Below, piece by piece: positions 25,376-34,791 of a DNA stretch of 50,216 nucleotides. Location of the stretch: assembly GCA_927417275.1 (NCBI GenBank), contig CAKMJV010000053.1, forward strand, positions 1 through 50,216, given 5' to 3'. The notes under the pieces are model-generated. The model did no database searches and was not told the DNA's origin. It saw nothing but the letters and a program-made list of their open reading frames with translations. Both the position numbers and the translations under genes were made by a program. The stretch's first letter is position 1. Each line of letters starts with the position of its first letter. This DNA comes from an uncultured Clostridia bacterium (GTDB taxonomy: Bacteria; Bacillota; Clostridia; Peptostreptococcales; Acidaminobacteraceae).

Positions 25376-27413
25376 GGTGTTAAGACTTCGAGTTGAATCT
25401 GAAACTGAACAAGGTTTATTTGGATTTGACTATACTTTCAGAACCGGGTTGAATTTTATAGCAAGTTTTGAAAATACAAGTGGTAAAAGTTCAGTTCTCA
25501 TTGCATTATACTATGCATTAGGTTTAGAAGAACTGATTGGTGCAAAAGGATCTACAGTATTGACACCAGTTTATAAAATAGATTTGACTTATAATAATGA
25601 GGAGCATATAGTGCTACAATCTGAAATATACTTAGAGTTAACTAATGGGATAGAAACAATAACTATATCACGCGTAGGAAAAAAAGAAGGGATTTCAGAT
25701 AATTTAGTGTCAGTTTATCACAGTTCAATGAATGATATTGATTCTCCAAAAACAGAACAATATGATTATTATTTAGGTATAAATTCTACTAAAAATAAAG
25801 ATGGTTTTCATAATTTTTTGGAAAAGTTTTTAAATATTGAACTTCCTCTAGTGGTATCAAATGATGGGAATGAAAGAAAACTATATTTACAATTATTATT
25901 TGCTGCTATGTTTATTGAACAAAAGCGAGGTTGGAGTGACTTATTCTCTGGATTACCTTATCTTGGAATCAAAGAACCTAAACAAAGAGTCGTAGAATTT
26001 ATATTAAACATGCAAGTGATTAATAATGAGCGAAAAAGAAAATTGGTTCAAATAGAAAAAACATCAATTGTGAATAAGTGGAAAGTTCTAATAGATGAAA
26101 TATTTGTTTTAGCAAACAGGGAAAATTGCACAGTATATGGAATTCCAAACTATCCACAAGTATTAAGTGAAAAATTGGACAAAAAATATTCGATTACTGT
26201 AATTGATTTGTTTGGAGTTATTCATGAGTTTGATGATTTCGTAAAGCAATCCGAATTTTTACTTGACAAATCAAATAGTGTTGAACTGATAGTTGGCGAT
26301 AATTTTGAAGAGCTAAACAAAGAACTTTCTGGTATAGAAAACGATATTGATGTTATTGAAAAAGAAATTACTGACGTTGAAAGTACATACAACAGAAATA
26401 ATGTAACTTTATCAATTTTAAAAGAAAATTTAGAAGTGATTAGTAATGATATTATAAATAATAAAGATGCTATGAAATTGGCTAAGTTAGGGTCAGAATT
26501 AGAAATTAATACGTATAATAATAAATGCCCAGTTTGTAATCAACATATAAATGATTCCTTACTTACAATTGACATTATTGAAACACCTATGACACTAGAA
26601 GAAAATATTAGACATCTTGAATCGCAGAAAGCATTATTTTCATACTCATTAAATAGTATAAAAGGTAAGCAAAATGAATTGCGGTCATATATTAATGCTA
26701 AAAATGATGGATTGTATGAATTGAGAAGATTGGCGATATCAATTAGAAGTGATTTAAGATCGATAAAATCAAGTCTTTCTGAAACTGAGATTAGGAAAAA
26801 AATTATTCTAGAAAACAAGATATCAAATTTAGCAAAGATGAAGTCAGAAATAGAACGTAAATTAGATTTGCTATATAAGGCATCTGAAGAATGGAGAGAT
26901 GTATTAATACAAGAAGAGAAGATTCCCAAAGACGGTTTTACATCTAGAGATCAATTGGTACTAAAAGATTTTACTAAAAATTTCTTGCGCAACCTTGAGA
27001 AATATAAATATAAGAGTAAGTTTGTTTTGACTGATATATCTATATCAAGACAAACATATTTGCCTGTTGCCAAAGATTTTGATGTGAAATTCAGTTCATC
27101 TGCGAGCGATAATATTCGTTCGATTTGGGCATATACAGTTGCATTATTAAATACTTCAATTGCATATAATGGGAATCATCCTGGTGTACTGATTTTTGAT
27201 GAACCAGCTCAGCATAGTATTGTATTTGAAGACCTAAATGCATTTTATAGCGATCTCATGAAAGTTGATAACGCACAAGTAATTGTTGGTCTTACAATGA
27301 ATAGTGAAGAATTGAAAGATCAAATGTTCGAGTATAATAGAGCAGGTGTAAATGTTATCTTTATTCAAAAAAAATCTTTTGAGAGGTTAGAAAAATCAAT
27401 TCATAGCGCGTAA
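25368..27413 (+). CDS. SMC/Rad50-like ABC ATPase with zinc-hook motif (LmuB-type)
   Basis: The 681-residue ATPase has a split nucleotide-binding domain around a coiled coil. Its N-terminal P-loop is FENTSGKSS (about 34-42), where the first Gly of the Walker A is replaced. The coiled coil (about 300-520) has a hook-like CPVC at 387-390. The ABC signature-like SSSASDN is at 576-582, and Walker B VLIFDEP has Asp611 and Glu612. It ends with a D-loop-like region. This build is that of the ATPase in ABC-three-component/Lamassu systems, proposed to sense DNA ends or structures and release the nuclease. Only one hook motif is seen, so two chains would join through zinc. It is AT-rich and ends at a bidirectional terminator. 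Confidence 0.75.
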   Translation: MFRVLRLRVESETEQGLFGFDYTFRTGLNFIASFENTSGKSSVLIALYYALGLEELIGAKGSTVLTPVYKIDLTYNNEEHIVLQSEIYLELTNGIETITISRVGKKEGISDNLVSVYHSSMNDIDSPKTEQYDYYLGINSTKNKDGFHNFLEKFLNIELPLVVSNDGNERKLYLQLLFAAMFIEQKRGWSDLFSGLPYLGIKEPKQRVVEFILNMQVINNERKRKLVQIEKTSIVNKWKVLIDEIFVLANRENCTVYGIPNYPQVLSEKLDKKYSITVIDLFGVIHEFDDFVKQSEFLLDKSNSVELIVGDNFEELNKELSGIENDIDVIEKEITDVESTYNRNNVTLSILKENLEVISNDIINNKDAMKLAKLGSELEINTYNNKCPVCNQHINDSLLTIDIIETPMTLEENIRHLESQKALFSYSLNSIKGKQNELRSYINAKNDGLYELRRLAISIRSDLRSIKSSLSETEIRKKIILENKISNLAKMKSEIERKLDLLYKASEEWRDVLIQEEKIPKDGFTSRDQLVLKDFTKNFLRNLEKYKYKSKFVLTDISISRQTYLPVAKDFDVKFSSSASDNIRSIWAYTVALLNTSIAYNGNHPGVLIFDEPAQHSIVFEDLNAFYSDLMKVDNAQVIVGLTMNSEELKDQMFEYNRAGVNVIFIQKKSFERLEKSIHSA

Positions 27414-27494
27414 AATATTTACGTATAATAATTCCAAAGTTTTTTTAAAAGCATAATTTTATCAACTTTAGACAAAAACAGCAGGATTAAATAG

Positions 27495-27551
27495 AAAAAA
27501 TACAAGACGATAATAAATTTACTTTGATTTATTTATCGTCTTGTATTTTTT
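27495..27551. terminator. Bidirectional terminator between the defence operon and the chemoreceptor gene
   Basis: AAAAAATACAAGACGATAA and its exact complement form a 19-bp stem extended by weaker A-T pairs, flanked by A and T runs that serve both converging transcripts. Confidence 0.92.
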
Positions 27552-27578
27552 ATTCTAATTTATTATTTTTAATCCAAC

Positions 27579-29654
27579 CTAAATTTGAATATGTGCAACG
27601 GCTTCTTTTAGTTTATCAGAAACAGTCTTTGTCTTATCTATTTCATTTAAGATGCTGTCTGATTGTAGCATCATAGTCGTAACTTTGCTTGCGATATCTT
27701 GGGTGCCATTTGCGGCTTCGCCGTTTGCTAAAGTGATTTCGTTGATCGTGTTAGTCAGAATTTTTATCGAAGTGCTTAGAGTTTGAGTGGTTGATTGAAA
27801 ATCACCCAATAACGTTTCGAAGAAACCAGCATCATTACTGTATTGCTCACCGAGCGTAACCATCGTATCATAATCTTTCATTACTGAAGTGTCTATGAAT
27901 ATTAGTACATGTTCCGTATTTGAAATTAAACTTTCAACGGATGAGACAACATCCTTGGTGATAGACTGTATTTTACCAACCGCTTTTTCTGAGTCTTCTG
28001 CAAGTTTTTTGATTTCATTAGCGACCACTGCAAATCCTCTGCCTGCATCACCCGCTCTTGCTGCTTCAATAGAAGCATTTAGTGCAAGTAGATTGGTTTG
28101 TGATGTGATTTGTAGAATGGCATCTGAAAGCATATCGATTTCTTTAACGGCTTTTGATTTTTCGATGGATGCTTTGACGTCTTTAACCACTGCTGCATGA
28201 ATATTTGCCGTCGCATTTTTGGACTGAATAGAACTTTCTCTTAAATCTTGAGCACGTTGATTGATTTGACTGGAAGCTTGAAGTCCTTCTTTTGCTTTTT
28301 CTGAAATCGTATGGATATGTGTTTCAATTTCTATAGCAGAAGATTGCATTTCTTCTGTTGAAGCCGCTGTTTCTTCCATACCTGCTGACATTTCTTCAGT
28401 GGTTGCAGAGATGTCTTGAATTTGACTGTTAAGTTCTATGATATTTTGATTAACCAGTTGAACAGAATCTCCAATTGTATTAGATTCTTTAACGACTGAA
28501 TGAATAATGCCGTGAATAGAGTTTCTGAGGATGTTAACAGATTTCATTAGAATGCCAGTTTCATCATTGTTTTGCAAATTCTTTTCTGGAATCATTTCTA
28601 GAAAGTTTCCCTGTGCATAAGTATTAAGGTATGCAGCAGATAACTGCACAGGTTTCGTCACAAATTTTACGATGAAGAAAATGATGATTGAAAACACCAC
28701 GAGATTGATTAGGATAATGAGTAATAAATCTCTAGCACCTTTTCCAATAACGCCATCGATTAAATCTTTACTTTCATAAGCAATGGTGTAAAAACCCGTA
28801 TAGTCACTTTGTGTATATGCGATTAAATGAACATCGCCATCTAGCGTCATTTCGCCTACGAAATTTTCGCTTGCCTGAATTTGTTGAAATAAATCAAGTT
28901 GTCCACTTTCCTCTGAGCTAAAATCTAGCTCCATTATGTAAGAGGGATTATCAGACGCTAAAACCAGGCCGCTCTCGCTTAAAAGCATAACATGTATGTC
29001 ACTGTTATTATCAGTGCCAGAGATTCTGTTTAATAGTTGTTCGAGTTCTATGGAAGTACCAAGTGAAGCGATGGGTTTCTTTGTACGTTTATCAACGATA
29101 TCTTCTTGAGAAACGATGACTGGCTTGCCCGTGATGTCAGAAAGTTGCGTACGACCCGTAAATTTTGCATCTGAACTAATTACCGCTTCAGAATTTGGAT
29201 CGGAAGGAAAAGAAACGCCAACTGATTTACCGCCAATGCTATCGGCAATTACAGTACTTTTTTGTGCGGAATTATCTCTAAATAATAGAAATATGTTTTC
29301 ATACAATCCTGGTGCATTATTTGATTTTTCTGTAACAGTATTAGTGAAATCTGAAGATACTTCAGGGCTTACTGTTTTTGATAGTTGATATTGTTCCGCT
29401 GCATTTATAATATAGCTTTGGTTAGCCAACATTTTTGTCATTTGGCTTTCAGAGCGTAATGCCAAGTCAACGAGATGTGTTCTTTCTTTGCTGATTTCAG
29501 TCAGTGAAGATTCAATTTGTTGAGTAAGTGCAATGCGTTCGTGGCTACTCGAATAAAAGAATGTTATACCTAATGGAATAATCATACCAAGTACGGCAAC
29601 CAAAAAAAACTTTGCAAAGATGCTTTTCAACGATAATTTTGTTTTTAATTTCAC
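27579..29654 (-). CDS. Methyl-accepting chemotaxis protein
   Basis: The 691-residue receptor has an N-terminal membrane helix (about 12-32) and an extracellular sensor of about 270 residues, probably a Cache-type domain. A second helix ([20 protein letters not shown]), a HAMP region and a long signalling domain follow. The kinase-control tip is conserved: [27 protein letters not shown]. There is no C-terminal pentapeptide for methyltransferase docking. The start codon is GTG, behind GAGGAG. The promoter has the 19-bp spacer typical of MerR-controlled genes. The ligand is unknown. The gene neighbours a sigma-54 controlled carboxylate locus, which could be related. Confidence 0.95.
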   Translation of the reverse strand: MKLKTKLSLKSIFAKFFLVAVLGMIIPLGITFFYSSSHERIALTQQIESSLTEISKERTHLVDLALRSESQMTKMLANQSYIINAAEQYQLSKTVSPEVSSDFTNTVTEKSNNAPGLYENIFLLFRDNSAQKSTVIADSIGGKSVGVSFPSDPNSEAVISSDAKFTGRTQLSDITGKPVIVSQEDIVDKRTKKPIASLGTSIELEQLLNRISGTDNNSDIHVMLLSESGLVLASDNPSYIMELDFSSEESGQLDLFQQIQASENFVGEMTLDGDVHLIAYTQSDYTGFYTIAYESKDLIDGVIGKGARDLLLIILINLVVFSIIIFFIVKFVTKPVQLSAAYLNTYAQGNFLEMIPEKNLQNNDETGILMKSVNILRNSIHGIIHSVVKESNTIGDSVQLVNQNIIELNSQIQDISATTEEMSAGMEETAASTEEMQSSAIEIETHIHTISEKAKEGLQASSQINQRAQDLRESSIQSKNATANIHAAVVKDVKASIEKSKAVKEIDMLSDAILQITSQTNLLALNASIEAARAGDAGRGFAVVANEIKKLAEDSEKAVGKIQSITKDVVSSVESLISNTEHVLIFIDTSVMKDYDTMVTLGEQYSNDAGFFETLLGDFQSTTQTLSTSIKILTNTINEITLANGEAANGTQDIASKVTTMMLQSDSILNEIDKTKTVSDKLKEAVAHIQI

Positions 29655-29705
29655 AATATTTCTCCTCTTTTCAAATAATTATAAAAAAACAACTACAACG
29701 TTATG

Positions 29706-29736
29706 AGTATAAACCTTGGTGTAACACCAAGGTCAA
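29706..29736 (-). promoter_or_regulatory. MerR-type promoter of the chemoreceptor gene
   Basis: Reading on the minus strand, TTGACC (29736-29731) and TATACT (29711-29706) are separated by 19 bp, and the spacer carries the palindrome CCTTGGTG-TTA-CACCAAGG. A 19-bp spacer with a dyad between -35 and -10 is the signature of MerR-family activation. No MerR gene is in the window. Confidence 0.82.
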
Positions 29737-29898
29737 GGGTCAGAGTTGTAATATTATTCTTTATTTCATTTTGTTTATCATTGGTCTCGATGCTGATACT
29801 GATTTTATGGATGGTTGTAGAGGGTTGAATATCTGTGCTTAGTGTGATAGCCTTAATAAAATGATAAAACGATTCTTTGTGACAAAGGAGATTACTTC

Positions 29899-31245
29899 AT
29901 GCAATTAAAACTTCAAGTTGATGGATGGGTAAAAGTCATCCTTGACGCATTATACGATGGCGTACTTATCGCAGATTCTAATGGCGTGGTTCGGTACATC
30001 AATCCAGCATATACACGGATCACTTCTGTAGAAGAAAATAAAATTCTAGGAGAAAATCTAGTTAATATTCGTCCTGGTGCAAAATTACCCGATGTTATTC
30101 TATCGGGTAAACAACAATTGGGTGTTATTCGAAAAGAAGGTCCCATTGAATATATCGTGAATATGGTGCCGATTAAAGAACACAATCAAATTGTAGGTGG
30201 CATCTCGATTTTAAATGAAATAAATGATATATATAAATTAACGGAACAACTAAAAACCTCACATCAAACCATAAAACGACTGGAATCACACGTGAAAAGC
30301 CACGCTAAAGCAAGATATAATTTCGACTCAATAATAGCGGAAGACGTTTTATCCTTAGAATTAAAAGCATTTGCGAAACGAATTGCCCCCAAAGATAGCA
30401 ACATTCTCATTTCTGGAGAAAGCGGTACAGGTAAAGAACTTTATGCACAAGCCATCCACAACACCAGTCTTAGAAATGAGGAACCATTTGTACCAATTAA
30501 CTGTGCTTCTTTCGATTCACACTTGATTGAAAGTGAACTCTTTGGATATGAAGACGGCGCATTTACTGGAGCAAAAAAAGGCGGGAAGATCGGTTTATTT
30601 GAAATAGCAAATAACGGCACATTATTTCTAGATGAAATTGGAGAGATGGATTTCAACTTACAAGCCAAGTTGTTGCGTGTTTTGCAAGAACAATCCATTA
30701 GACGAATCGGAGGTAGTTCAGAGATTCCGATAAATGTTAGAATCATCGCAGCGACAAACCGTGATCTCGTCAAAATGATAAATACAGAAAAGTTTAGAAT
30801 GGATTTGTTTTATAGAATTTCTGTCATGCCTCTACATGTTTTGCCACTTCGTGAACGCAAAGCAGATATAGTGCCACTTTCAGAGTATTTTCTATCCATA
30901 AAGCAAGAAGTTAAGTACGAACTAGATGATGAGGTGAGAATGGCTATGATAACGTATGAATGGCCAGGAAACATTCGCGAGTTAAGAAATGCCCTTGAGT
31001 TTGCTAAAAATATCTCTGAAGACCATGTGATTCGGCTAGAACATCTGCCAAAGGCAATTCAAAATAGGTGTCAATCTATAAAAAGTCCATCTATTAAAGC
31101 ATTATCCGATGCCACGAAAGACTTTGAAAAGTTAGAGATTATGAATGCATTAAGAGTATTTGGCAATCATATCGAGGGTAAAAAAAAGGCAGCTCAAGTT
31201 TTAGGGATTTCTCTCGCAACGTTATATAATAAAATAAAAGAATAA
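29899..31245 (+). CDS. Sigma-54-dependent activator, PAS-AAA+-Fis
   Basis: A 448-residue enhancer-binding protein with one PAS domain (about 10-115), a coiled linker and an AAA+ domain with Walker A GESGTGKE, the sigma-54 loop GAFTGA and Walker B GTLFLDEIGE. The C-terminal Fis helix-turn-helix is KKAAQVLGISLATLYNKIK. It resembles the activator at 2880 but has one PAS fewer. Its gene lies directly upstream of three TTCTAA-N4-TTAGAA palindromes and a sigma-54 promoter, so it almost certainly drives the CitMHS-AtuA operon. The inducer is probably the transported carboxylate or a derivative. ATG after CAAAGGAG. Confidence 0.93.
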   Translation: MQLKLQVDGWVKVILDALYDGVLIADSNGVVRYINPAYTRITSVEENKILGENLVNIRPGAKLPDVILSGKQQLGVIRKEGPIEYIVNMVPIKEHNQIVGGISILNEINDIYKLTEQLKTSHQTIKRLESHVKSHAKARYNFDSIIAEDVLSLELKAFAKRIAPKDSNILISGESGTGKELYAQAIHNTSLRNEEPFVPINCASFDSHLIESELFGYEDGAFTGAKKGGKIGLFEIANNGTLFLDEIGEMDFNLQAKLLRVLQEQSIRRIGGSSEIPINVRIIAATNRDLVKMINTEKFRMDLFYRISVMPLHVLPLRERKADIVPLSEYFLSIKQEVKYELDDEVRMAMITYEWPGNIRELRNALEFAKNISEDHVIRLEHLPKAIQNRCQSIKSPSIKALSDATKDFEKLEIMNALRVFGNHIEGKKKAAQVLGISLATLYNKIKE

Positions 31246-31258
31246 TTCATAGGTTGGG

Positions 31259-31381
31259 TTCTAATATTTTAGAATTCAACCTATTTCTATTCTAATAATT
31301 TAGAAGCGATACATGATAGTCAGCAGAGTTCTTTCACTCGTTATATAAAAAAACACAGAATAAAATTCTAAATAATTAGAA
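31259..31381 (+). promoter_or_regulatory. Three upstream activator palindromes TTCTAA-N4-TTAGAA
   Basis: Perfect sites are at 31259-31274, 31290-31305 and 31366-31381, each with six-base arms and a four-base centre. Sites 1 and 2 are 31 bp apart centre to centre (about three helical turns); site 3 is 76 bp further. A lone half site TTAGAA follows at 31389-31394. They lie about 50-157 bp before the -24 element and are the presumed binding sites of the adjacent activator. Confidence 0.82.
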
Positions 31382-31421
31382 AAAGTCTTTAGAACTTTGT
31401 TGAAAACAACACACGCTATGT

Positions 31422-31438
31422 TTGGCACGATGTTTGCA
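31422..31438 (+). promoter_or_regulatory. Sigma-54 promoter of the CitMHS-AtuA operon
   Basis: TTGGCAC-GATGT-TTGCA is a full match to the -24/-12 consensus with GG and GC 12 bp apart, 45 bp before the transporter ATG. Confidence 0.93.
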
Positions 31439-31483
31439 CTATTAGTTCATGTAAGATATCACATAAATATTTGGAGGGAAATT

Positions 31484-32779
31484 ATGTTAGCATTACTTGG
31501 GTTTTTAACGATCTTTGTTCTACTTCTGCTTATTATGACAAAAAAAGCATCCCCTGTAGTTGCATTAATTGCTGTACCTGTTATTTCAGCAGTTATTGGT
31601 GGATTTGGCGGTAGTTTAGATCAATTTGTTACAGATGGTATAAAAGCAATAGCACCTACTGGCACGATGTTTATTTTTGCTATTTTATTTTTTGGGGTTT
31701 TGACAGATGCGGGGACATTTGATCCCATTATAAAGACGATACTAAAAATCGTAGGCAAAGACCCTATTAAAATCACCATAGGTACAGCCATTTTGGCGAT
31801 GCTTATTCACCTTGATGGGTCAGGAGCGGTTACGTTTCTAGTTACCATACCAGCGATGTTACCACTTTATGATGCTTTAGGCATGAGAAGAACAACACTT
31901 GCAACAATAGTTGCTTTAGCTGCTGGTACGATGAATATTGTGCCTTGGGGAGGGCCGACGATTCGTGCGGCAACTGCATTAAATATCACAGTTACCGAAT
32001 TATTTAATCCTATATTAATTCCAGTTGGCATAGGGTTATTGACTGTTTTAACAATTGCTTATTTTCTTGGTAAAAAAGAAAAAATACGATTAGGTAATTC
32101 TTTGAATGCCGAGATTAGCATTGAAGATAAGATTGATTCCGAAAAAGCAAAACTTGCTAGACCCAAATTATTTTTAGTTAATATACTGATTATATTAATC
32201 GCTATTTTCGTATTGATAAAAGCCATTTTCTCCCCGACAATCATTTTTATGGTTGCATTTGTTGTCGCATTAGTGATTAATTATCCAAACGTAAAAGATC
32301 AAAGGGAACGTGTAGATGCACATGCGAAAGCCGCATTAATGATGGCAAGTATTCTTTTTGCCGCAGGTGTATTCACTGGCATCCTTAAAGGTGCTGGCAT
32401 GTTAGAAGCTATGGCGACATTTACGGTTTCTATTATTCCAGTTTCTGCAGGTAAATTCATCCCTTTAATCACAGGTATTTTTGCGATGCCAGCGAGTCTT
32501 ATATTTGATCCGGACTCATTTTACTTTGGCGTATTACCTGTGTTATCTGAGGCAGCTTCTGCTTTTGGTGTAGATCCGATAAATGTTGGTCGAGCAGCTA
32601 TTTTGGGACAGATGACTACAGGCTTCCCAGTTAGTCCACTTACAGGCGCAACATTCTTGTTGGTTGGTCTAACGGGTGTTGAACTAGGAGAACATCAAAA
32701 GAAAACCATTCCACTCGCTTTTCTTGTAACAATAGTTATGTTAGTTGTTTCAGTCTTAATTGGTGTAATAGCCATTTAA
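31484..32779 (+). CDS. CitMHS-family carboxylate transporter
   Basis: A 431-residue polytopic membrane protein with about eleven to twelve helices. The segments [35 protein letters not shown] near residue 45-75 and [17 protein letters not shown] near 385 are typical of the CitMHS family, which imports metal-citrate or related carboxylates with protons. The start is ATG 31484 behind TTGGAGGG; the longer frame extends back through the sigma-54 promoter and is impossible. It is first in an operon with the AtuA-type pair, so its natural substrate is likely the substrate of that enzyme rather than citrate itself. Confidence 0.88.
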   Translation: MLALLGFLTIFVLLLLIMTKKASPVVALIAVPVISAVIGGFGGSLDQFVTDGIKAIAPTGTMFIFAILFFGVLTDAGTFDPIIKTILKIVGKDPIKITIGTAILAMLIHLDGSGAVTFLVTIPAMLPLYDALGMRRTTLATIVALAAGTMNIVPWGGPTIRAATALNITVTELFNPILIPVGIGLLTVLTIAYFLGKKEKIRLGNSLNAEISIEDKIDSEKAKLARPKLFLVNILIILIAIFVLIKAIFSPTIIFMVAFVVALVINYPNVKDQRERVDAHAKAALMMASILFAAGVFTGILKGAGMLEAMATFTVSIIPVSAGKFIPLITGIFAMPASLIFDPDSFYFGVLPVLSEAASAFGVDPINVGRAAILGQMTTGFPVSPLTGATFLLVGLTGVELGEHQKKTIPLAFLVTIVMLVVSVLIGVIAI

Positions 32780-32813
32780 TATCATTTGATATTTCCAAGT
32801 TAAGGAGGAAAAC

Positions 32814-34166
32814 GTGAAAAAAATCAGAATTGGTGCTGGTGCCGGATACGGCGGCGATCGCATTGAGCCAGCGATTGAGCTTATGGAAAAAGGAGATTTA
32901 AATTATATTATTTTTGAATGTCTCGCAGAAAGAACCATTGCAATCGCTCAAGAAGAAAAATTAAAAGATCCTACTAAGGGTTACAATGGGCTGTTAGAAT
33001 ACCGCATGAGAAAAGTGCTGCCACTTTGTAAAGAGAAGGGTATAAAAGTTGTTACGAACATGGGGGCAGCAAACCCAGAGTCAGCAGTTCGTGTTATTTT
33101 AAATTTGGCTGAAGAACTTAATATTAAAGGCTTGAAAGTAGCGGCTGTATTAGGTGATGATATTAGCCAATCGATTGAGAACTATATGCATTTAGAAGTG
33201 CTAGAACTTAAAAATCCTCTTGAAAGTATCCGTGAAAAAATTGTATCAGCAAATGTCTACTTAGGGATTGAGGGGATCGTTGAAGCATTGGAAAATGGTG
33301 CAGACATCGTAGTTACAGGACGTTGTGCTGATCCTGCTCTGGTGCTTGCACCACTGGTACATGAGTTTGGTTGGTCAGAGAGCCAACTTGATCTTCGCGG
33401 TTGCGGCATCTTAGCGGGGCATCTGCTAGAATGTGCTGGTCAAATTACAGGTGGATATTTCGCGGATCCAGGTTATAAAGAGGTCCCCGATTTATGGAAA
33501 TTAGGATTTCCAATTGCTGAAGTCTCTGAAACGGGTGATATACTCATAGAAAAAGTTGACGGTAGTGGCGGGTTGATTACGACGGCGACTTGTACGGAAC
33601 AGTTACTTTACGAAATTCATGATCCATCCACATATATAACACCAGATGGCATCGCAGATTATACAGCCATTACGATGGAACAAGTCGCTAAAGACAAAGT
33701 CTGTATTAAAGGGGGCAAAGGTCGAGTAAGACCAGAAACACTAAAAGTAAGTATCGGGTATAAAGACAGTTTTATCGGTGAAGGAGAAATGAGTTATGGT
33801 GGTTCCAATGCGCTTGCAAAAGCACAACTGGCAGCGGAAATCATCAGAAATCGTTTACCAATAATAGGGTGCGAGGTTGACGAACTTAGAATAGAGTATG
33901 TTGGCTTTAATAGCCTTTATGGCACGAAGATAGGCGAAGTCCTTAATAGGGAACATACTTTAGGTGAAGTGCGATTACGCGTGAGCGGTCGAACAAAAAC
34001 GCGTGCCATGGCGCAAATGATTGCAAATGAGGTTGAAGCACTGTACACCAACGGTCCTTCAGGCGGCGGCGGTGCTATGCAATCCGTTAAAGAAGTGGTT
34101 GCCATAGGCTCTATCTTTATTCCCAGAAGCGATATCCATGTAAATATCACTTATAAGGAGGTCTAG
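32814..34166 (+). CDS. AtuA-family (DUF1446) protein, large part
   Basis: This 450-residue protein has the N-terminal hallmark IRIGAGAGYGGDR, with NMGAANPE and VVTGRCADPALVLAPL further in. All are typical of AtuA, named from acyclic terpene utilisation in Pseudomonas, where its chemical step is still unsettled. Standard AtuA proteins of about 590 residues carry an extra C-terminal domain; here that domain is encoded separately by the next gene. It starts with GTG after AAGGAGG. The operon with a CitMHS transporter suggests a role in breakdown of an imported hydroxy- or branched carboxylate. The reaction is not known. Confidence 0.85.
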   Translation: MKKIRIGAGAGYGGDRIEPAIELMEKGDLNYIIFECLAERTIAIAQEEKLKDPTKGYNGLLEYRMRKVLPLCKEKGIKVVTNMGAANPESAVRVILNLAEELNIKGLKVAAVLGDDISQSIENYMHLEVLELKNPLESIREKIVSANVYLGIEGIVEALENGADIVVTGRCADPALVLAPLVHEFGWSESQLDLRGCGILAGHLLECAGQITGGYFADPGYKEVPDLWKLGFPIAEVSETGDILIEKVDGSGGLITTATCTEQLLYEIHDPSTYITPDGIADYTAITMEQVAKDKVCIKGGKGRVRPETLKVSIGYKDSFIGEGEMSYGGSNALAKAQLAAEIIRNRLPIIGCEVDELRIEYVGFNSLYGTKIGEVLNREHTLGEVRLRVSGRTKTRAMAQMIANEVEALYTNGPSGGGGAMQSVKEVVAIGSIFIPRSDIHVNITYKEV

Positions 34167-34170
34167 AAAA

Positions 34171-34470
34171 TTGAAATTAAAAGAAATTGCACATTCTCGA
34201 ACGGGAGACAAAGGGAACATTTCAAATATTTCGTTAATTGTATATGATCAGAAAAATTATGATTTGATCTTAGAAAAAGTAACGCCTGAACGCGTTAAAG
34301 CCTGGTTTTCAGAAAGTGTTTTTGGCGAGGTTATTCGATATGAATTACCTAATCTTGGCGCACTAAATTTCGTCATGTACGACGCGCTTTCAGGCGGCGT
34401 CACACGCTCACTTTCTGTTGATAAACACGGAAAATCATTTAGTTCGGCATTGCTTGAAATGGAAATTTAG
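34171..34470 (+). CDS. AtuA C-terminal-domain protein (split small subunit)
   Basis: The 99-residue protein opens with LKEIAHSRTGDKGNISNISLI, the recognisable start of the AtuA C-terminal ferredoxin-like domain, and contains FVMYDALSGGVTRSL. It begins with a TTG codon, well placed behind AAGGAGG at the very end of the large part, only 4 bp downstream. The pair is therefore a natural split of the AtuA architecture and probably forms one complex. Confidence 0.85.
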   Translation: MKLKEIAHSRTGDKGNISNISLIVYDQKNYDLILEKVTPERVKAWFSESVFGEVIRYELPNLGALNFVMYDALSGGVTRSLSVDKHGKSFSSALLEMEI

Positions 34471-34490
34471 AACGCCTATTCACATGTAAA

Positions 34491-34532
34491 AAAGCGCTCC
34501 TATGAATTGATTCGTTCAAAGGAGCGCTTTAA
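34491..34532 (+). terminator. Terminator of the CitMHS-AtuA operon
   Basis: AAAGCGCTCCT and AGGAGCGCTTT form a perfect 11-bp stem with an inner TGAA/TTCA pairing. The T tract is short (TTT-AAC-TTTT). Confidence 0.85.
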
Positions 34533-34578
34533 CTTTTAAATCTGAATATACGCATTTAGATTTATTCGATATTTTACC

Positions 34579-34607
34579 TTGTCTTTTCAAAACAAATCTA
34601 TTATAAT
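34579..34607 (+). promoter_or_regulatory. Sigma-A promoter of tRNA-Thr
   Basis: TTGTCT (34579-34584) and TATAAT (34602-34607) are 17 bp apart and end 12 bp before the mature tRNA 5' end, so the leader is very short. Confidence 0.85.
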
Positions 34608-34619
34608 GGTTTAGGACAT

Positions 34620-34695
34620 GCCGTCGTAGCTCAGCAGGTAGAGCAACGCCATGGTAAGGCGTAGGTCAAGAGTTCGAATCTCTCCGTCGGCTCCA
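34620..34695 (+). tRNA. tRNA-Thr (GGT)
   Basis: The cloverleaf has anticodon stem ACGCC/GGCGT around a loop with anticodon GGT, D arm GCTCAGCAGGTAGAGC, T loop TTCGAAT, discriminator T and encoded CCA. The acceptor stem has a U-U mismatch at the fifth pair and the T stem an A-C pair at its base, which are mild irregularities. It is transcribed alone. Confidence 0.93.
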
Positions 34696-34697
34696 GT

Positions 34698-34748
34698 AAA
34701 AAACAGACTATTTCAAATCATAATAGATTAGAAACAGTCTGTTTTTTT
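34698..34748 (+). terminator. Terminator of tRNA-Thr
   Basis: AAAAAACAGACT and AGTCTGTTTTTT pair perfectly over 12 bp around a 26-base AT-rich loop and end in a T run. It could also serve the converging minus-strand operon. Confidence 0.85.
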
Positions 34749-34791
34749 ATTGAAAATTTTTAATCGTTTATAATGTAATGATAAATGGCAT

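Noticed and set aside
25368..27413. Wadjet or RecN/SbcC assignment for the SMC-like ATPase
   Set aside because: The protein is far shorter than JetC or SbcC, and the neighbouring genes match neither JetABD nor SbcD. The ABC-three-component layout fits better.
34620..34695. tRNA-Thr as a pseudogene because of the mismatched pairs
   Set aside because: The promoter, anticodon arm, T loop, CCA end and terminator are all intact, and single mismatches are tolerated in tRNAs.
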